This document shows, in pieces, positions 1-7,407 of a stretch of DNA of 8,857 nt. Under the pieces are notes generated by a model. That model was not told where the DNA came from, searched no databases, and was given only the letters and a program-made list of their open reading frames with translations. The stretch is taken from assembly GCA_047618565.1 (NCBI GenBank), contig JBLHKW010000185.1, positions 1 through 8,857 on the forward strand, written 5' to 3'. Positions within the stretch are counted from its first letter, which is position 1, and each line of letters starts with the position of its first letter. A program made the translations under genes and the position numbers. The DNA is from JBLHKW01 sp047618565. GTDB taxonomy: Bacteria; Planctomycetota; UBA1135; GCA-002686595.

Positions 1-864
1 CCCGTCGCCACGGTTGATGTAGAGGAAGTTCTCCGGGTAGCCCGGAAGGAAAATATCCCAGAGACCATCCCCGTTCACGTCGCCACTGGCCGCTCCGTTC
101 CAGGCATCCTCGGTGTTGCCCTTCTTGCCGTAGCGGATGCCCCGGTGCGCCACCCCCGCGGCGATGGACACCTCGCGAAACGGTAGACCCGAGATCTCGA
201 TGCGCTTGAAGTTCTCGAGTTGAAAGCGCGTGACCGACCAGCGGCCGGCGCGCCGCTCCATGCGCAGCCAGGCCCAGGCGAAGATCTCCTCACGACCACC
301 GCCCTGGGTGTCGCCAATGAAGTGCAGCTTCACGTGCACCTTGCCCCAGCGCAGCTTTCCGCCACGCTGAAACTCCGCGCCCTTGACCTTCCAGAGGCCC
401 AGCTCGCAGCGTTGCCAGCTGCCCATCAACTGCTCGATGTCCGCGACGAACTCCGCCTTGCGCCCGGCCACACCCTCGCAGGCGTACACCGTGCTTTGCG
501 CGCCGAGGTGCAGAGTCTCGGTTTTCGCGACTGCCAGCCCGGTCAACCGGTGCCCCTCGAAGTCGTCCGCGAACCAATCGGCGGCCTCGCCGAAGTCGCG
601 CGCTTGCAGCACGAGCCCCAGGTCCAGCAGTCGGTCCGCCACTTCCTCGGTGTCGCTCTCGACGGCCTCGAGGTCCTCGATGCGCGGATCCGGATCCGCC
701 ACGACGAGGTCGCCCACGGGGCCGGTCGGGGGCGTCGCGGCGACCGCATCGCTGGCGGATTCCTCGCCACCCTTCGAGCATGCTGTGGCCAGCACCAGGG
801 CAACGACGGCCCCGGCCAGGGTTATACGGGTGACGGGCATTCGCATGGGCTTCAAGGGGTGCAT
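1..864 (-). CDS. Lipoprotein with possible NTF2-like domain and FG-GAP/VCBS repeat (CRTAC1-like), 3' end cut by window
   Basis: The visible part is 288 residues, from ATG at 864 to the window edge with no stop. Residues 1-28 form a basic n-region, a hydrophobic stretch and an LATAC box, so Cys29 is the likely lipidation site; the -3 residue is Ala rather than the usual Leu, making the lipobox slightly imperfect. Residues 30-60 are a flexible Ala/Pro/Asp linker. Residues about 65-225 look like an NTF2-like alpha+beta domain: helices, then strands containing HVKLHF and GRWSVTRFQLE. That fold call is tentative. Residues 229-288 begin an FG-GAP/VCBS propeller segment, with the calcium-binding pattern DVNGDGLWD at 262-270. 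In this family such blades repeat and may end in an ASPIC/UnbV domain, but here that part lies outside the window. An in-frame TAA five codons upstream limits the start to 864, 846 or 840. AAAGAG, 8 nt upstream, favours 864. It is probably an exported, membrane-anchored surface or periplasmic protein of unknown ligand, transcribed separately from the operon upstream. Confidence 0.85.
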   Translation of the reverse strand, partial: MHPLKPMRMPVTRITLAGAVVALVLATACSKGGEESASDAVAATPPTGPVGDLVVADPDPRIEDLEAVESDTEEVADRLLDLGLVLQARDFGEAADWFADDFEGHRLTGLAVAKTETLHLGAQSTVYACEGVAGRKAEFVADIEQLMGSWQRCELGLWKVKGAEFQRGGKLRWGKVHVKLHFIGDTQGGGREEIFAWAWLRMERRAGRWSVTRFQLENFKRIEISGLPFREVSIAAGVAHRGIRYGKKGNTEDAWNGAASGDVNGDGLWDIFLPGYPENFLYINRGDG

Positions 865-899
865 CGCGGGAACTCTTTAACTCGGATTGACCAACATGC

Positions 900-928
900 A
901 GGCTAGAGCACCTACCGGCAGCTGGCAA
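900..928 (-). promoter_or_regulatory. Candidate sigma70-type promoter for the FG-GAP lipoprotein gene
   Basis: On the minus strand a -35-like TTGCCA (923-928) is separated by 17 bp from a -10-like TAGCCT (900-905). The -35 matches consensus at 5 of 6 positions. The -10 matches at only 3 of 6, including the important first T, second A and last T. Transcription would begin near 893, giving a leader of roughly 30 nt that carries an AAAGAG ribosome-binding sequence before the ATG at 864. The position is right, but the -10 is weak. Confidence 0.35.
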
Positions 929-997
929 GGGGCCCAGGGGCGCATGACCCCGTCTACGGACAGGGGCCGAGCCTGCGAGCGATCAGCCACCTAAACC

Positions 998-1016
998 GTG
1001 GCGGCGCGGCCACCAC
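998..1016 (-). terminator. Candidate hairpin terminator after the glycosyltransferase gene
   Basis: Six nucleotides after the TGA at 1023-1025, the minus-strand transcript can form an 8-bp stem, GTGGTGGC with GCCGCCAC (one G-U pair), closed by a 3-nt loop. It is followed by GGTTTAG, a poor U-tract, so it may work weakly or only with Rho. Its position at the end of a tightly packed five-gene run, before a separate gene with its own candidate promoter, supports a termination role. Confidence 0.4.
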
Positions 1017-1022
1017 TCACGC

Positions 1023-2813
1023 TCAGCGCAGGCTGTACAGGCTCAAGCGTGGCCCGGGGCGCTCGGCGGCCCAGATCGTGCTCAGGGCGGACTCGAGCTC
1101 CATCGGGAGCTTGGCCTGGACGTGGCTGCCAGCGGGCGCGGGCGAGATGCTCCAGACCGGTTCCCGGCCCGCGACGAGTTCGCCTGCGAGGTGCCGGGCC
1201 GCGTCCGCGTCGAACTCCGTCTCCACGAGGAGTAGATGGGTCGCGCCGAGGGCGCGGAACGCCGCCGCCGGCGTATCGCCGAGCTCCAGCAAGCCCGGGC
1301 GCACCCGCAGGCCACCGTGGAACGTACAAACGTCCTCCATGGGAATGACGTCCAGGCCATAGGCTCCGGGCTCGAGCGTGCCCGCTCGCAGGAGCTGCAT
1401 GCGCTTGCGCTCGCGCGCGTACAGGTCTCCATTCTGGCGCGCACGCAGGCCCTTGAGCCGCACGAGCGCATCCAGGGAGAGGTCCACCTCCGGACCGTAG
1501 CGATCGATCACGACGACCGACCCCAGAGGCAACTGGAACAAGCGGTTCTCGGCCTCGACGCGCGTGTCTTCAATGCCGGTGAGCTGCACGAGCCGCACGC
1601 TCTGGACGAAGGGGAAGAGCAGCAACAGGGCCACGAGCCAGCGCGCGCGCGGGTACTTCAGCATGCGCTCGATGGCCATCCCGGCGGGAAGCGCCAGACC
1701 CAGCGCCGCCGGGAGCAAGTAGCGCACGTGATCGTTGTCGTGGGTCAGAAAGAACAGGCCCCAGACCGTGGTCCATGCGAGCGCAGCACGCAGCTCGCGC
1801 CTGCGGAAGGTCGCCAGCCAGCCCATGAGCCCGAGGATCACGAGCAGCGGGTCGTAGCCCATGAACGCGCGCGACAGACGTCGGAACGTGTCGAGGCTAA
1901 ATCCCAGGCGCACGGGCTGACCTCCGAGACTCAGATGGCTCTGCTCGATACTCGTCGGGCCCCCCATGACCTCCTCGGCGCGCGCGCGCCCGTGCACGAG
2001 CAGATAGGGGTGACCGATCAGAACCCCCACGAGCAAGAAGAGCGCGACGCAGGCTAACCCCTGTGTCAGGCGACGCTTCAGGTCCTCGCCGCGCCACCCG
2101 AGGGGCGAGAACAACCAGACGAAAGCCGGAATGCCGATCACGAGCAAGCCCGCTTGATGGGTTGCGAAGGCAAGGCCCGCGCTGGCACCACACAGAAGCA
2201 ACGTGCGCATGCGCGCAACGCGCGCATGGTAGACAGCGGGCCAGAAGCAGAGCGCCGAAAAGAAGACGAGCGGTACCCACGGGCGCTCATGGGTCGAGAG
2301 CTGCACGCTCAACAGGCACGTGGCCGCCAGCCAGGCTGCAGCCCAGGCCCCGTGGCGCATGCCCGCCGCGCGCGCGGTGCGAAAGATGATCCAGGGTGTC
2401 AACGCGCCGAAGAGGGCCACCAGCCAGCGCGCGAGGTAGTGCACCGTGCCCGGGTGGGTCAGGATGTGGTCACCGAACTCGTCGGGACTGGACCAGCGAT
2501 CCTGGGCGGACCCGACCACGTAGTAGCCCGCGTACACGGGCAACAGCATGTACGGCAGCAGGTTCGGGTAGGTGGAGTACTCTCCGGCCCGCGGAACCGG
2601 GTCGCGGTCGCTGGCCATGCCGAGCGCGTTGCGAACGATGTGGGCGTCGGGCACGTAGCCACGCGGCAGGCCGTGGTCGAGGGAGGCGACGCGCAGACCG
2701 AGCGGGAGCAGGAACAGGAGCAGGAAGACTCCCAACCGTCCGCGCCAGGTGGCGCGCTCCGTGCGCGCGGCAACCGGCGAGGTCTGCGCTGACTGGGCGG
2801 TGGGTTCGGTCAT
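1023..2813 (-). CDS. GT-C fold membrane glycosyltransferase (GT39/ArnT/PMT-like)
   Basis: A 596-residue polytopic membrane protein resembling dolichyl/polyprenyl-phosphate-sugar dependent transferases. Residues 27-45 are the first membrane helix. It is followed by a periplasmic loop, HGLPRGYVPDAH (47-58), matching the GLP...PDE-type motif around the catalytic acidic residue; Asp56 is the likely catalytic residue, with Ala57 in place of the usual Glu. STHERPWVP (173-181) sits where the family has its second acidic motif, so Glu176 is a candidate. Further helices follow (about 127-147, 155-172, 180-195, 205-235, 252-268, 322-336, 345-356, 366-382 and 392-406), with HVRYLLPAALG at 362-372. Residues about 430-596 form a soluble C-terminal region beginning VVVIDRYGPE. 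The predicted role is moving a sugar from a lipid-linked donor onto a lipid, glycan or protein on the outer face of the inner membrane; the acceptor is unknown. ATG at 2813 overlaps the upstream stop by 4 nt (ATGA), so it is last in the ABC operon and probably translationally coupled. No strong Shine-Dalgarno is visible, which fits coupling. Confidence 0.82.
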   Translation of the reverse strand: MTEPTAQSAQTSPVAARTERATWRGRLGVFLLLFLLPLGLRVASLDHGLPRGYVPDAHIVRNALGMASDRDPVPRAGEYSTYPNLLPYMLLPVYAGYYVVGSAQDRWSSPDEFGDHILTHPGTVHYLARWLVALFGALTPWIIFRTARAAGMRHGAWAAAWLAATCLLSVQLSTHERPWVPLVFFSALCFWPAVYHARVARMRTLLLCGASAGLAFATHQAGLLVIGIPAFVWLFSPLGWRGEDLKRRLTQGLACVALFLLVGVLIGHPYLLVHGRARAEEVMGGPTSIEQSHLSLGGQPVRLGFSLDTFRRLSRAFMGYDPLLVILGLMGWLATFRRRELRAALAWTTVWGLFFLTHDNDHVRYLLPAALGLALPAGMAIERMLKYPRARWLVALLLLFPFVQSVRLVQLTGIEDTRVEAENRLFQLPLGSVVVIDRYGPEVDLSLDALVRLKGLRARQNGDLYARERKRMQLLRAGTLEPGAYGLDVIPMEDVCTFHGGLRVRPGLLELGDTPAAAFRALGATHLLLVETEFDADAARHLAGELVAGREPVWSISPAPAGSHVQAKLPMELESALSTIWAAERPGPRLSLYSLR

Positions 2814-3766
2814 CGTCCGGCTCGCAATGCTTCCAGTGATTTCTGCAACCTCGCACAGGTACTCGCCGAGAATCGAACGACCGGCTCCGTGACGCCGCGC
2901 CAGGCCGCGCGCGATCCCTCAGGGTCCGCCTTGGCAAAGTTCATCTCGAACTCCGTGTCGTCCAGCATGACGAGGGTGATCCTCTGCACGGCTGCGCGCT
3001 CGCCCGGTCCGGCGGCGAGGACATCGTCGAGGAAGCACGCGTTCAACCGGTCGAGCAGGGAGCGTATGATACGCGCGCTCACGGCCTTCCCGTCGCGACT
3101 CCAGCGTTCCATCTCCGTACGCGACCAGGTCTCGGTCACGTCATCCTCGGTGACGCGCACCGCGCGTACGAGCGCCGGCTCGAAGCTGAGCCAGCGCCGC
3201 TCGAGCCAGCGGCGCGGATCCGTGGGGATCGCACCCACCCGCGGCGCCCGGAAGACCTCGTCCGATCCGAGCACACGCACGTAGGAGGCCAGACCGCTAC
3301 CCGCCGCGGGCGTCGCCTGCGCACCCTGCACGAGCCCCGCCAGCAGGTCGCCGGATCCATCGAAGACGCGCAGCACGAGCCCAGCGGCGTCCACTCCATA
3401 GTCCACATGGCTCGCGGCCGACTCGGCCAGGAGGTCCAGATTCGTGAGCGAGGTCAGGGCATCGAAAAGCTGCTCCAGCGAGACGCTGCCCGCCGGGTGG
3501 TCAAAATGTTCGGGCAGCACCCAGAGGGCGTCGGCCGGTCCCCCATCGCGACGCACGAGTTCGACCGTCTGGCGCGCGTCGGGCGCGTCGGTGCGCGCGG
3601 GCCGCTCGATCACCACGCGCGCGGCATCGGCGCGTTGAAAGTCTGGAAACAGGCGTCCAATTTCACGCTGCGCCTGCCCGGAGCCCGGTCCCTGCAACGC
3701 CCAGGAGAGCACCAGCAACCCGAGCCATACGCCCGCGAGCACGAAGTTTCGATGTGCGATTCTCAT
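2810..3766 (-). CDS. DUF4340 domain protein, periplasmic accessory subunit of the GldAFG-type ABC system
   Basis: A 318-residue protein with one N-terminal membrane segment (residues 8-25, after MRIAHRN) and an otherwise soluble body, so probably anchored in the inner membrane and facing the periplasm. The body has the DUF4340 layout: an early strand carrying VVIERPA, a WVLPEHFDHPA stretch, then LEQLFDALTSLTNLDLLAES, where other family members assess a Lys/Asn-rich helix. A central segment, WLERRWLSFEPALVRAVRV, and a C-terminal beta-rich part follow. DUF4340 proteins are usually encoded directly after GldG-like auxiliaries of ABC-2 transporters, exactly as here, but their biochemical role is unknown. 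The gene overlaps both neighbours by 4 nt. GAGG (3775-3778), 8 nt before the ATG at 3766, is a usable ribosome-binding site and supports this start. The family call is from recalled pattern and operon position; the function is inference. Confidence 0.8.
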   Translation of the reverse strand: MRIAHRNFVLAGVWLGLLVLSWALQGPGSGQAQREIGRLFPDFQRADAARVVIERPARTDAPDARQTVELVRRDGGPADALWVLPEHFDHPAGSVSLEQLFDALTSLTNLDLLAESAASHVDYGVDAAGLVLRVFDGSGDLLAGLVQGAQATPAAGSGLASYVRVLGSDEVFRAPRVGAIPTDPRRWLERRWLSFEPALVRAVRVTEDDVTETWSRTEMERWSRDGKAVSARIIRSLLDRLNACFLDDVLAAGPGERAAVQRITLVMLDDTEFEMNFAKADPEGSRAAWRGVTEPVVRFSASTCARLQKSLEALRAGR

Positions 3767-5541
3767 GCTGCCCGCCTCGCGCGCTCGCGCAGATTCCAGA
3801 GCGCACCGAATCCCAGCACCAGCAGTAGCGTCAACAGCATCGGGAAGAGCATGCGCTTCCAGCGGTCCGCGCTGGCGCGCCTGCGCGCCTCGCGGTCGCG
3901 CAGCATGACCAGTTCATCCTCGCGCCCGGTCTCCGTCTGGCCGCGCTCGTGCACGCCCAGGGTGACCTTCCACTCGCTGTAGAAATCGCGCAGCGCACGG
4001 TCCCGCGGAAGCCGCGAACGGAGCGCCACGAGTTCATCGTTGAGGGTCAGCCAGTCGGCGAGATTGGAGAGCAGGAGTTCGTTCTCGCGCGCGAAAAAAC
4101 GAAAGATGGGGCCATTGTCCCGGATCCAGTCACAGTCGCCGAACACGACCACCTGGGAGTGCGCGGCGGCACTCAGGACTTCCTCATCGGTGGATTCGGA
4201 CGGGCCCGGCTTGCCGAAGGGGTCGAAGGGTTCGGGCGCGCCGCGGTCGAAGGGCGATGGAAAGCGTCCCTCAAGCACCGCGGCGATGGAGTAGGACTGG
4301 CCCTGGCCCTGGGCGTAAAGGACCTCGCTCTGGCCGCCGATCTGATCCGGGTCGGGTACGATGCTGGTCGCAAGGTCCACGTGGTACGAATCCGGAGAGG
4401 TCTGGATCAACTCGGTGCGCACGACACCCTCCGGCAGCTCCCCGGGCAGCACCGGCTGCGCCCACGGGAACAGGGCCGCTTGCAGCCCGGAGGTGACGGG
4501 CATCGTCGCGTCGAAGCCATCCGCCGGCACGCGCACGAGCAGCGGATACTCCACATACCGCCGGCGGGCGCCGGGTATCTCGAGTGGCCACTTCCACGGC
4601 TCGTCCCAGATATGCTGCGCTGCCACCGGGGCGCCGTAACACCGCAGGAGCGCGTCCATCCCGGTGCCACGACTCTCGCCCGTCCACAGGCGTGAGTTCA
4701 TGGCCACCTGGTCGACCATCACGACCAGGCGCCCGCCGCGCTGCACGTACTGATCGATCTCGAACACCGCTCGCGGATGCAGGTCGAAGGGCCGCACCAC
4801 GAAGAGCACGTCCACGTCCGTGTCGACCGGCTCGCCGTCGCGCAGGTTCCGGATCGGACGCACGTCGTGATGCCGGGCGAGCACGCCCAGGGCACTTCCA
4901 AAGGTACCCAGGCCGACCGTCGGATCCGAAGCCTCTGCACCCGGGACCACGGGCGCAGCCGGGTCCGACTCGTACCAGCCAACCACCGCACGGCGCTCCG
5001 AGAGCAGATCGTGCACACGGCTGATGAACGCGCTCTCGAAGCCCCACGGATCCACGAAGGGCAGGACCGCCTCGCGCCCGCGGTAACGCAACGCAAGTCC
5101 GAGGAACACCTGTTGCTCGACCCGGTTCGTGCCCTTGAAGCTCACCACCGAGCGCCCCTCGATGCCGTAGTTCGTGGCCTCGAGCAGGACGTCACTCGAG
5201 CGTCCCGGGTCGACCGTATCGACCTGCATCAGACCACCGGACAGCACCTGACACTCCGTCAAGAGCCCCTCGAGGCGCGCCTTCGCGATGGCCACCTCGC
5301 CGGAGAGGATCTCGCCGCTGAAGTAAGCCTTCACCTGCAGGCGCCCTTCGAGTCGACCGAGGATCGAGCGCGAAGCGTCCGACAGGGCGTAGATCTGGTC
5401 CTCCGAGAAGTCGCGCCGCTGGCCCAGGTGGGCGCGCGCAAACATGTTCCCGCTGACCACGATGCCCAGCAGGAGGCACGCCGTCAGGAGCCCGTTGAAG
5501 CGCTCGGATGTGCGCGTCTGGCCAGCTGAGGAGTTCGCCAT
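3763..5541 (-). CDS. GldG-like ABC transporter auxiliary protein
   Basis: A 592-residue protein with an N-terminal membrane helix (about residues 16-36), a large periplasmic region and a C-terminal helix (about 564-584) ending in a basic cytoplasmic tail. After the first helix comes DFSEDQIYALSDASRSIL (44-61), the typical start of the GldG/ABC_transp_aux domain, then LEGRLQVKAYFSGE. The later part carries VDVLFVVRPFDLHPRAVFEIDQ and RGGRLVVMVDQ, the Rossmann-like half seen in this family, and a late VVVFGDCDWIRDN segment. The length fits stand-alone GldG proteins. In Bacteroidota the GldA-GldF-GldG transporter is linked to gliding, but similar proteins occur widely in non-motile or non-gliding bacteria, so motility should not be assumed. 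It starts 3 nt after the permease stop, with no convincing Shine-Dalgarno, and its stop overlaps the DUF4340 gene by 4 nt. A heptad-poor, charged stretch (GREDELVMLRDREARRR) precedes the last helix. Confidence 0.88.
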   Translation of the reverse strand: MANSSAGQTRTSERFNGLLTACLLLGIVVSGNMFARAHLGQRRDFSEDQIYALSDASRSILGRLEGRLQVKAYFSGEILSGEVAIAKARLEGLLTECQVLSGGLMQVDTVDPGRSSDVLLEATNYGIEGRSVVSFKGTNRVEQQVFLGLALRYRGREAVLPFVDPWGFESAFISRVHDLLSERRAVVGWYESDPAAPVVPGAEASDPTVGLGTFGSALGVLARHHDVRPIRNLRDGEPVDTDVDVLFVVRPFDLHPRAVFEIDQYVQRGGRLVVMVDQVAMNSRLWTGESRGTGMDALLRCYGAPVAAQHIWDEPWKWPLEIPGARRRYVEYPLLVRVPADGFDATMPVTSGLQAALFPWAQPVLPGELPEGVVRTELIQTSPDSYHVDLATSIVPDPDQIGGQSEVLYAQGQGQSYSIAAVLEGRFPSPFDRGAPEPFDPFGKPGPSESTDEEVLSAAAHSQVVVFGDCDWIRDNGPIFRFFARENELLLSNLADWLTLNDELVALRSRLPRDRALRDFYSEWKVTLGVHERGQTETGREDELVMLRDREARRRASADRWKRMLFPMLLTLLLVLGFGALWNLRERARRAA

Positions 5542-5544
5542 GGA

Positions 5545-6294
5545 TCAGGCCCAGCGCCGACGCTCGACGAGCAGCACGTTCAGGTTCAATCCGAAGAGCA
5601 CGAGCAGCCCGAAGTAGACCACGTCGCGCAGATCGAACACGCCGCGCGCCGCGCTCTGCAGGAAGTGCGAACTCGGCGCCGCGTACTCGAGCACGTGGGC
5701 GAAGCCGGATGGGAACAGGTCGACCGCAAAGCGTGCAGCCCAGAGCAGGCCCAGGGTGATCGCACCGAGCAGGAAGGCCACGAGCTGCTCTCCGGTGGCG
5801 GCCGAGAACGGCAGCGCGATGGCTGAATAGCCCGCCGCAAGCAGGATCGCGCCCGCCATGCCGACCCAGACCGTGCTCCAGTCCAGGTCCCCCAGCCCGT
5901 CCACCGTCCATGCCACGGGCAGCACGGTCAGGACCACGAGCAGGGAGACGAAGCCCCACACCGCGAGGAATTTCCCGAGCACCACCTCGCGCGTGCGCAC
6001 CGGGTAGGTCAGGAGCAGCTCCTCCGTCCCGGCGCCACGCTCCTCTGCCCACGCGCCCATGGCCAGGGCCGGCACGAGGAATGCGAACAGCAGCGGCAGC
6101 CAGGTGAAGAGCACGATCAGGCTGGCCTGTCCGCCCTCCCACAGGCCGGGAAGCGGTACCTTGCCGACCGGGTAGCCGGCGAAGAAGAAGAGCGCCGATT
6201 GGGTGATGATGAACAGCACGATCGTCACGTAGGCGATCGGTGATTCGAACAGGCTGCGCAGCTCGCGCGCGAGAACGGCCAGGGTGCGCTTCAT
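5545..6294 (-). CDS. ABC-2 type transporter permease (GldF-like)
   Basis: A 249-residue integral membrane protein with six predicted helices, about residues 20-40, 58-80, 105-128, 142-165, 168-190 and 226-243. Between helices 2 and 3 lies the ABC-2 signature region, with AWAEERGAGTEELLLTYPV at 81-99; the ERxxGTxELLLTxPV pattern is the coupling segment typical of this permease family. The N-terminus, MKRTLAVLARELRSLFESPIA, is the short amphipathic lead common to GldF/NosY-like permeases. It would pair with the ATPase encoded immediately upstream and, as a homodimer or with other subunits, form the membrane pathway. The start is well supported: GGAGGT lies 6 nt before the ATG at 6294, and the ATG overlaps the ATPase stop by 4 nt. 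The length is typical. The substrate cannot be read from the sequence. Confidence 0.92.
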   Translation of the reverse strand: MKRTLAVLARELRSLFESPIAYVTIVLFIITQSALFFFAGYPVGKVPLPGLWEGGQASLIVLFTWLPLLFAFLVPALAMGAWAEERGAGTEELLLTYPVRTREVVLGKFLAVWGFVSLLVVLTVLPVAWTVDGLGDLDWSTVWVGMAGAILLAAGYSAIALPFSAATGEQLVAFLLGAITLGLLWAARFAVDLFPSGFAHVLEYAAPSSHFLQSAARGVFDLRDVVYFGLLVLFGLNLNVLLVERRRWA

Positions 6295-7262
6295 GCACTG
6301 ACCTCCGGACCAGGCTCGATCGCGCGACCGCGGCCGAGACCGCGGGTACGCTCGAGGAACACGTTCTCGAGGGTCGAGGCTTCATGACTCAGCTCGAACA
6401 ATGTCCAACCGCGGGACTGCACCAGCGCCACGATGCGCGGGCCCACATCGAAGCGAGCTTCGACCGAGATGCGCACGCGCAAGCGCCCATGCGCGCCGCG
6501 GCCCGCAATGCTCACCCTGCGCACACCGTCGACCTCGGGCAGCGCTGCCAGCACCTCTGCCTCGGGCCCGTCCACGGTCAACGCCAGAAAGTCGCCCTCG
6601 CTCTCGGACAGCTCGAGGATGCTTCCATCTGCCACGATGCGGCCGCCGGCGAGGATGATCGCACGTCGGCAGACCTCCTCGATCTCTGACAGGACATGGG
6701 TCGAGAGCAGGATCGTCTTCGTGCTCGACAGCTCGACGATCAGGTCGCGGATGCGCACGATCTCGGCCGGATCGAGACCACTCGTCGGCTCGTCGAGCAC
6801 GAGCACGTCCGGATCCGCGATCAGTGCCTGAGCCAGCCCGACGCGCTGGCGGTAGCCCTTGGAGAGCGTCGCGATGCGACGTGTGGTATAGCCGTCCAGG
6901 TCGAAGGCCTGCACCACGCGCTCGATCGCGTCACGCCGGCCAGCCCGGTCGAGGCCGTGGACTTCCGCGACAAAGGCCAGGTAGCGGTCCACGCGCATCT
7001 TGCGGTAGAGCGGCGTGTGCTCGGGCAGGTAGCCGATGCGCGCGCGCGCGTCCATGTTGCCCGGCGCCATTCGCATGCCAGCGATGCTCACCTCACCGGC
7101 GTCGGGCAGCAGGTAGCCGGTCAGCATGCGCATGGTCGTGCTCTTGCCGGCACCATTGGGTCCCAGGAAGCCCACCAGCTCACCGGCGTGCAGCTCGAAG
7201 GCCACATCGTCCACGGCGCGGACGTCGCCGTAGCACTTGGTGAGGCCTCGCACCCGAATCAT
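6291..7262 (-). CDS. ABC transporter ATP-binding protein (GldA-like)
   Basis: A 323-residue cytoplasmic ATPase with a complete nucleotide-binding domain: Walker A GPNGAGKST (34-42), a Q-loop region GYLPEHTPLY with Glu81 in the position usually held by Gln, signature LSKGYRQR (133-140), Walker B VLVLDEP (153-159), D-loop SGLD (161-164) and switch His189. The YLPE.xPLY form is usual in GldA-type and related ABC-2 ATPases. Residues about 230-310 form a C-terminal DUF4162-like domain ending in STLENVFLERT. The ATG at 7262 is chosen because MIRVRGLTKCYG is the normal beginning of the fold. The reading frame stays open to 7502, and an in-frame TTG at 7301 would add 13 residues (mostly Ser/Pro), but nothing upstream looks like protein conserved in this family. 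No clear Shine-Dalgarno precedes 7262, which leaves the TTG possible. It is first in the five-gene operon and powers the permease encoded next. Confidence 0.93.
   Translation of the reverse strand: MIRVRGLTKCYGDVRAVDDVAFELHAGELVGFLGPNGAGKSTTMRMLTGYLLPDAGEVSIAGMRMAPGNMDARARIGYLPEHTPLYRKMRVDRYLAFVAEVHGLDRAGRRDAIERVVQAFDLDGYTTRRIATLSKGYRQRVGLAQALIADPDVLVLDEPTSGLDPAEIVRIRDLIVELSSTKTILLSTHVLSEIEEVCRRAIILAGGRIVADGSILELSESEGDFLALTVDGPEAEVLAALPEVDGVRRVSIAGRGAHGRLRVRISVEARFDVGPRIVALVQSRGWTLFELSHEASTLENVFLERTRGLGRGRAIEPGPEVSA
6301..6306 (-). promoter_or_regulatory. Strong ribosome-binding site for the ABC permease gene
   Basis: GGAGGT on the minus strand lies inside the last codons of the ATPase gene, 6 nt before the permease ATG at 6294. 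It fixes the permease start and suggests fresh initiation as well as coupling through the ATGA overlap. The other starts in the operon have weaker or no such sites. Confidence 0.8.
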
Positions 7263-7338
7263 CGGAGGCGGCGAAGGAGTCGACGGGGCAGAATCGATCA
7301 AGGAAGGACGTTCCGGTGGTGGAATCCCGGCGCGGACA

Positions 7339-7367
7339 ATTAAACGGTGCCGACGGGCGCCGGTCAA
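7339..7367 (-). promoter_or_regulatory. Sigma70-type promoter for the ABC transporter operon
   Basis: On the minus strand TTGACC (7362-7367) and TTTAAT (7339-7344) are separated by exactly 17 bp. Each matches the bacterial housekeeping consensus at 5 of 6 positions. It lies between the rho stop (7408) and the ATPase start (7262). Transcription would begin near 7332, giving a leader of about 70 nt. This is the best promoter-like match I found in the window and implies that the operon need not depend on read-through from rho. Confidence 0.6.
7345..7362. repeat. Inverted repeat filling the spacer of the operon promoter
   Basis: CGGTGCC and GGCGCCG are 7-nt arms around a 4-nt centre (GACG), with one imperfect position: a G-U pair on the plus strand, a C-A mismatch on the minus strand. 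The repeat covers the spacer between -35 and -10, slightly entering the -35. It could be an operator. Alternatively it could be a weak hairpin ending rho transcription, since TTTAATT follows it on the minus strand. The sequence alone does not decide. Confidence 0.4.
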
Positions 7368-7407
7368 GCGCAACGGGGCTGCCGGGGCAACCCGCTCGAT
7401 CTCGGGG

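Noticed and set aside
220..906. Long plus-strand open frames opposite the lipoprotein gene, and similar ones opposite the other genes
   Set aside because: High G+C content leaves long open antisense frames. Their products are low-complexity Arg/Ala/His-rich sequences without domains or ribosome-binding sites.
3763..7262. Calling the ABC cluster a gliding-motility machine
   Set aside because: Only the GldA/F/G-type transporter parts are present; none of the gliding motor or adhesin genes is visible, and these transporter families are common in non-gliding bacteria.
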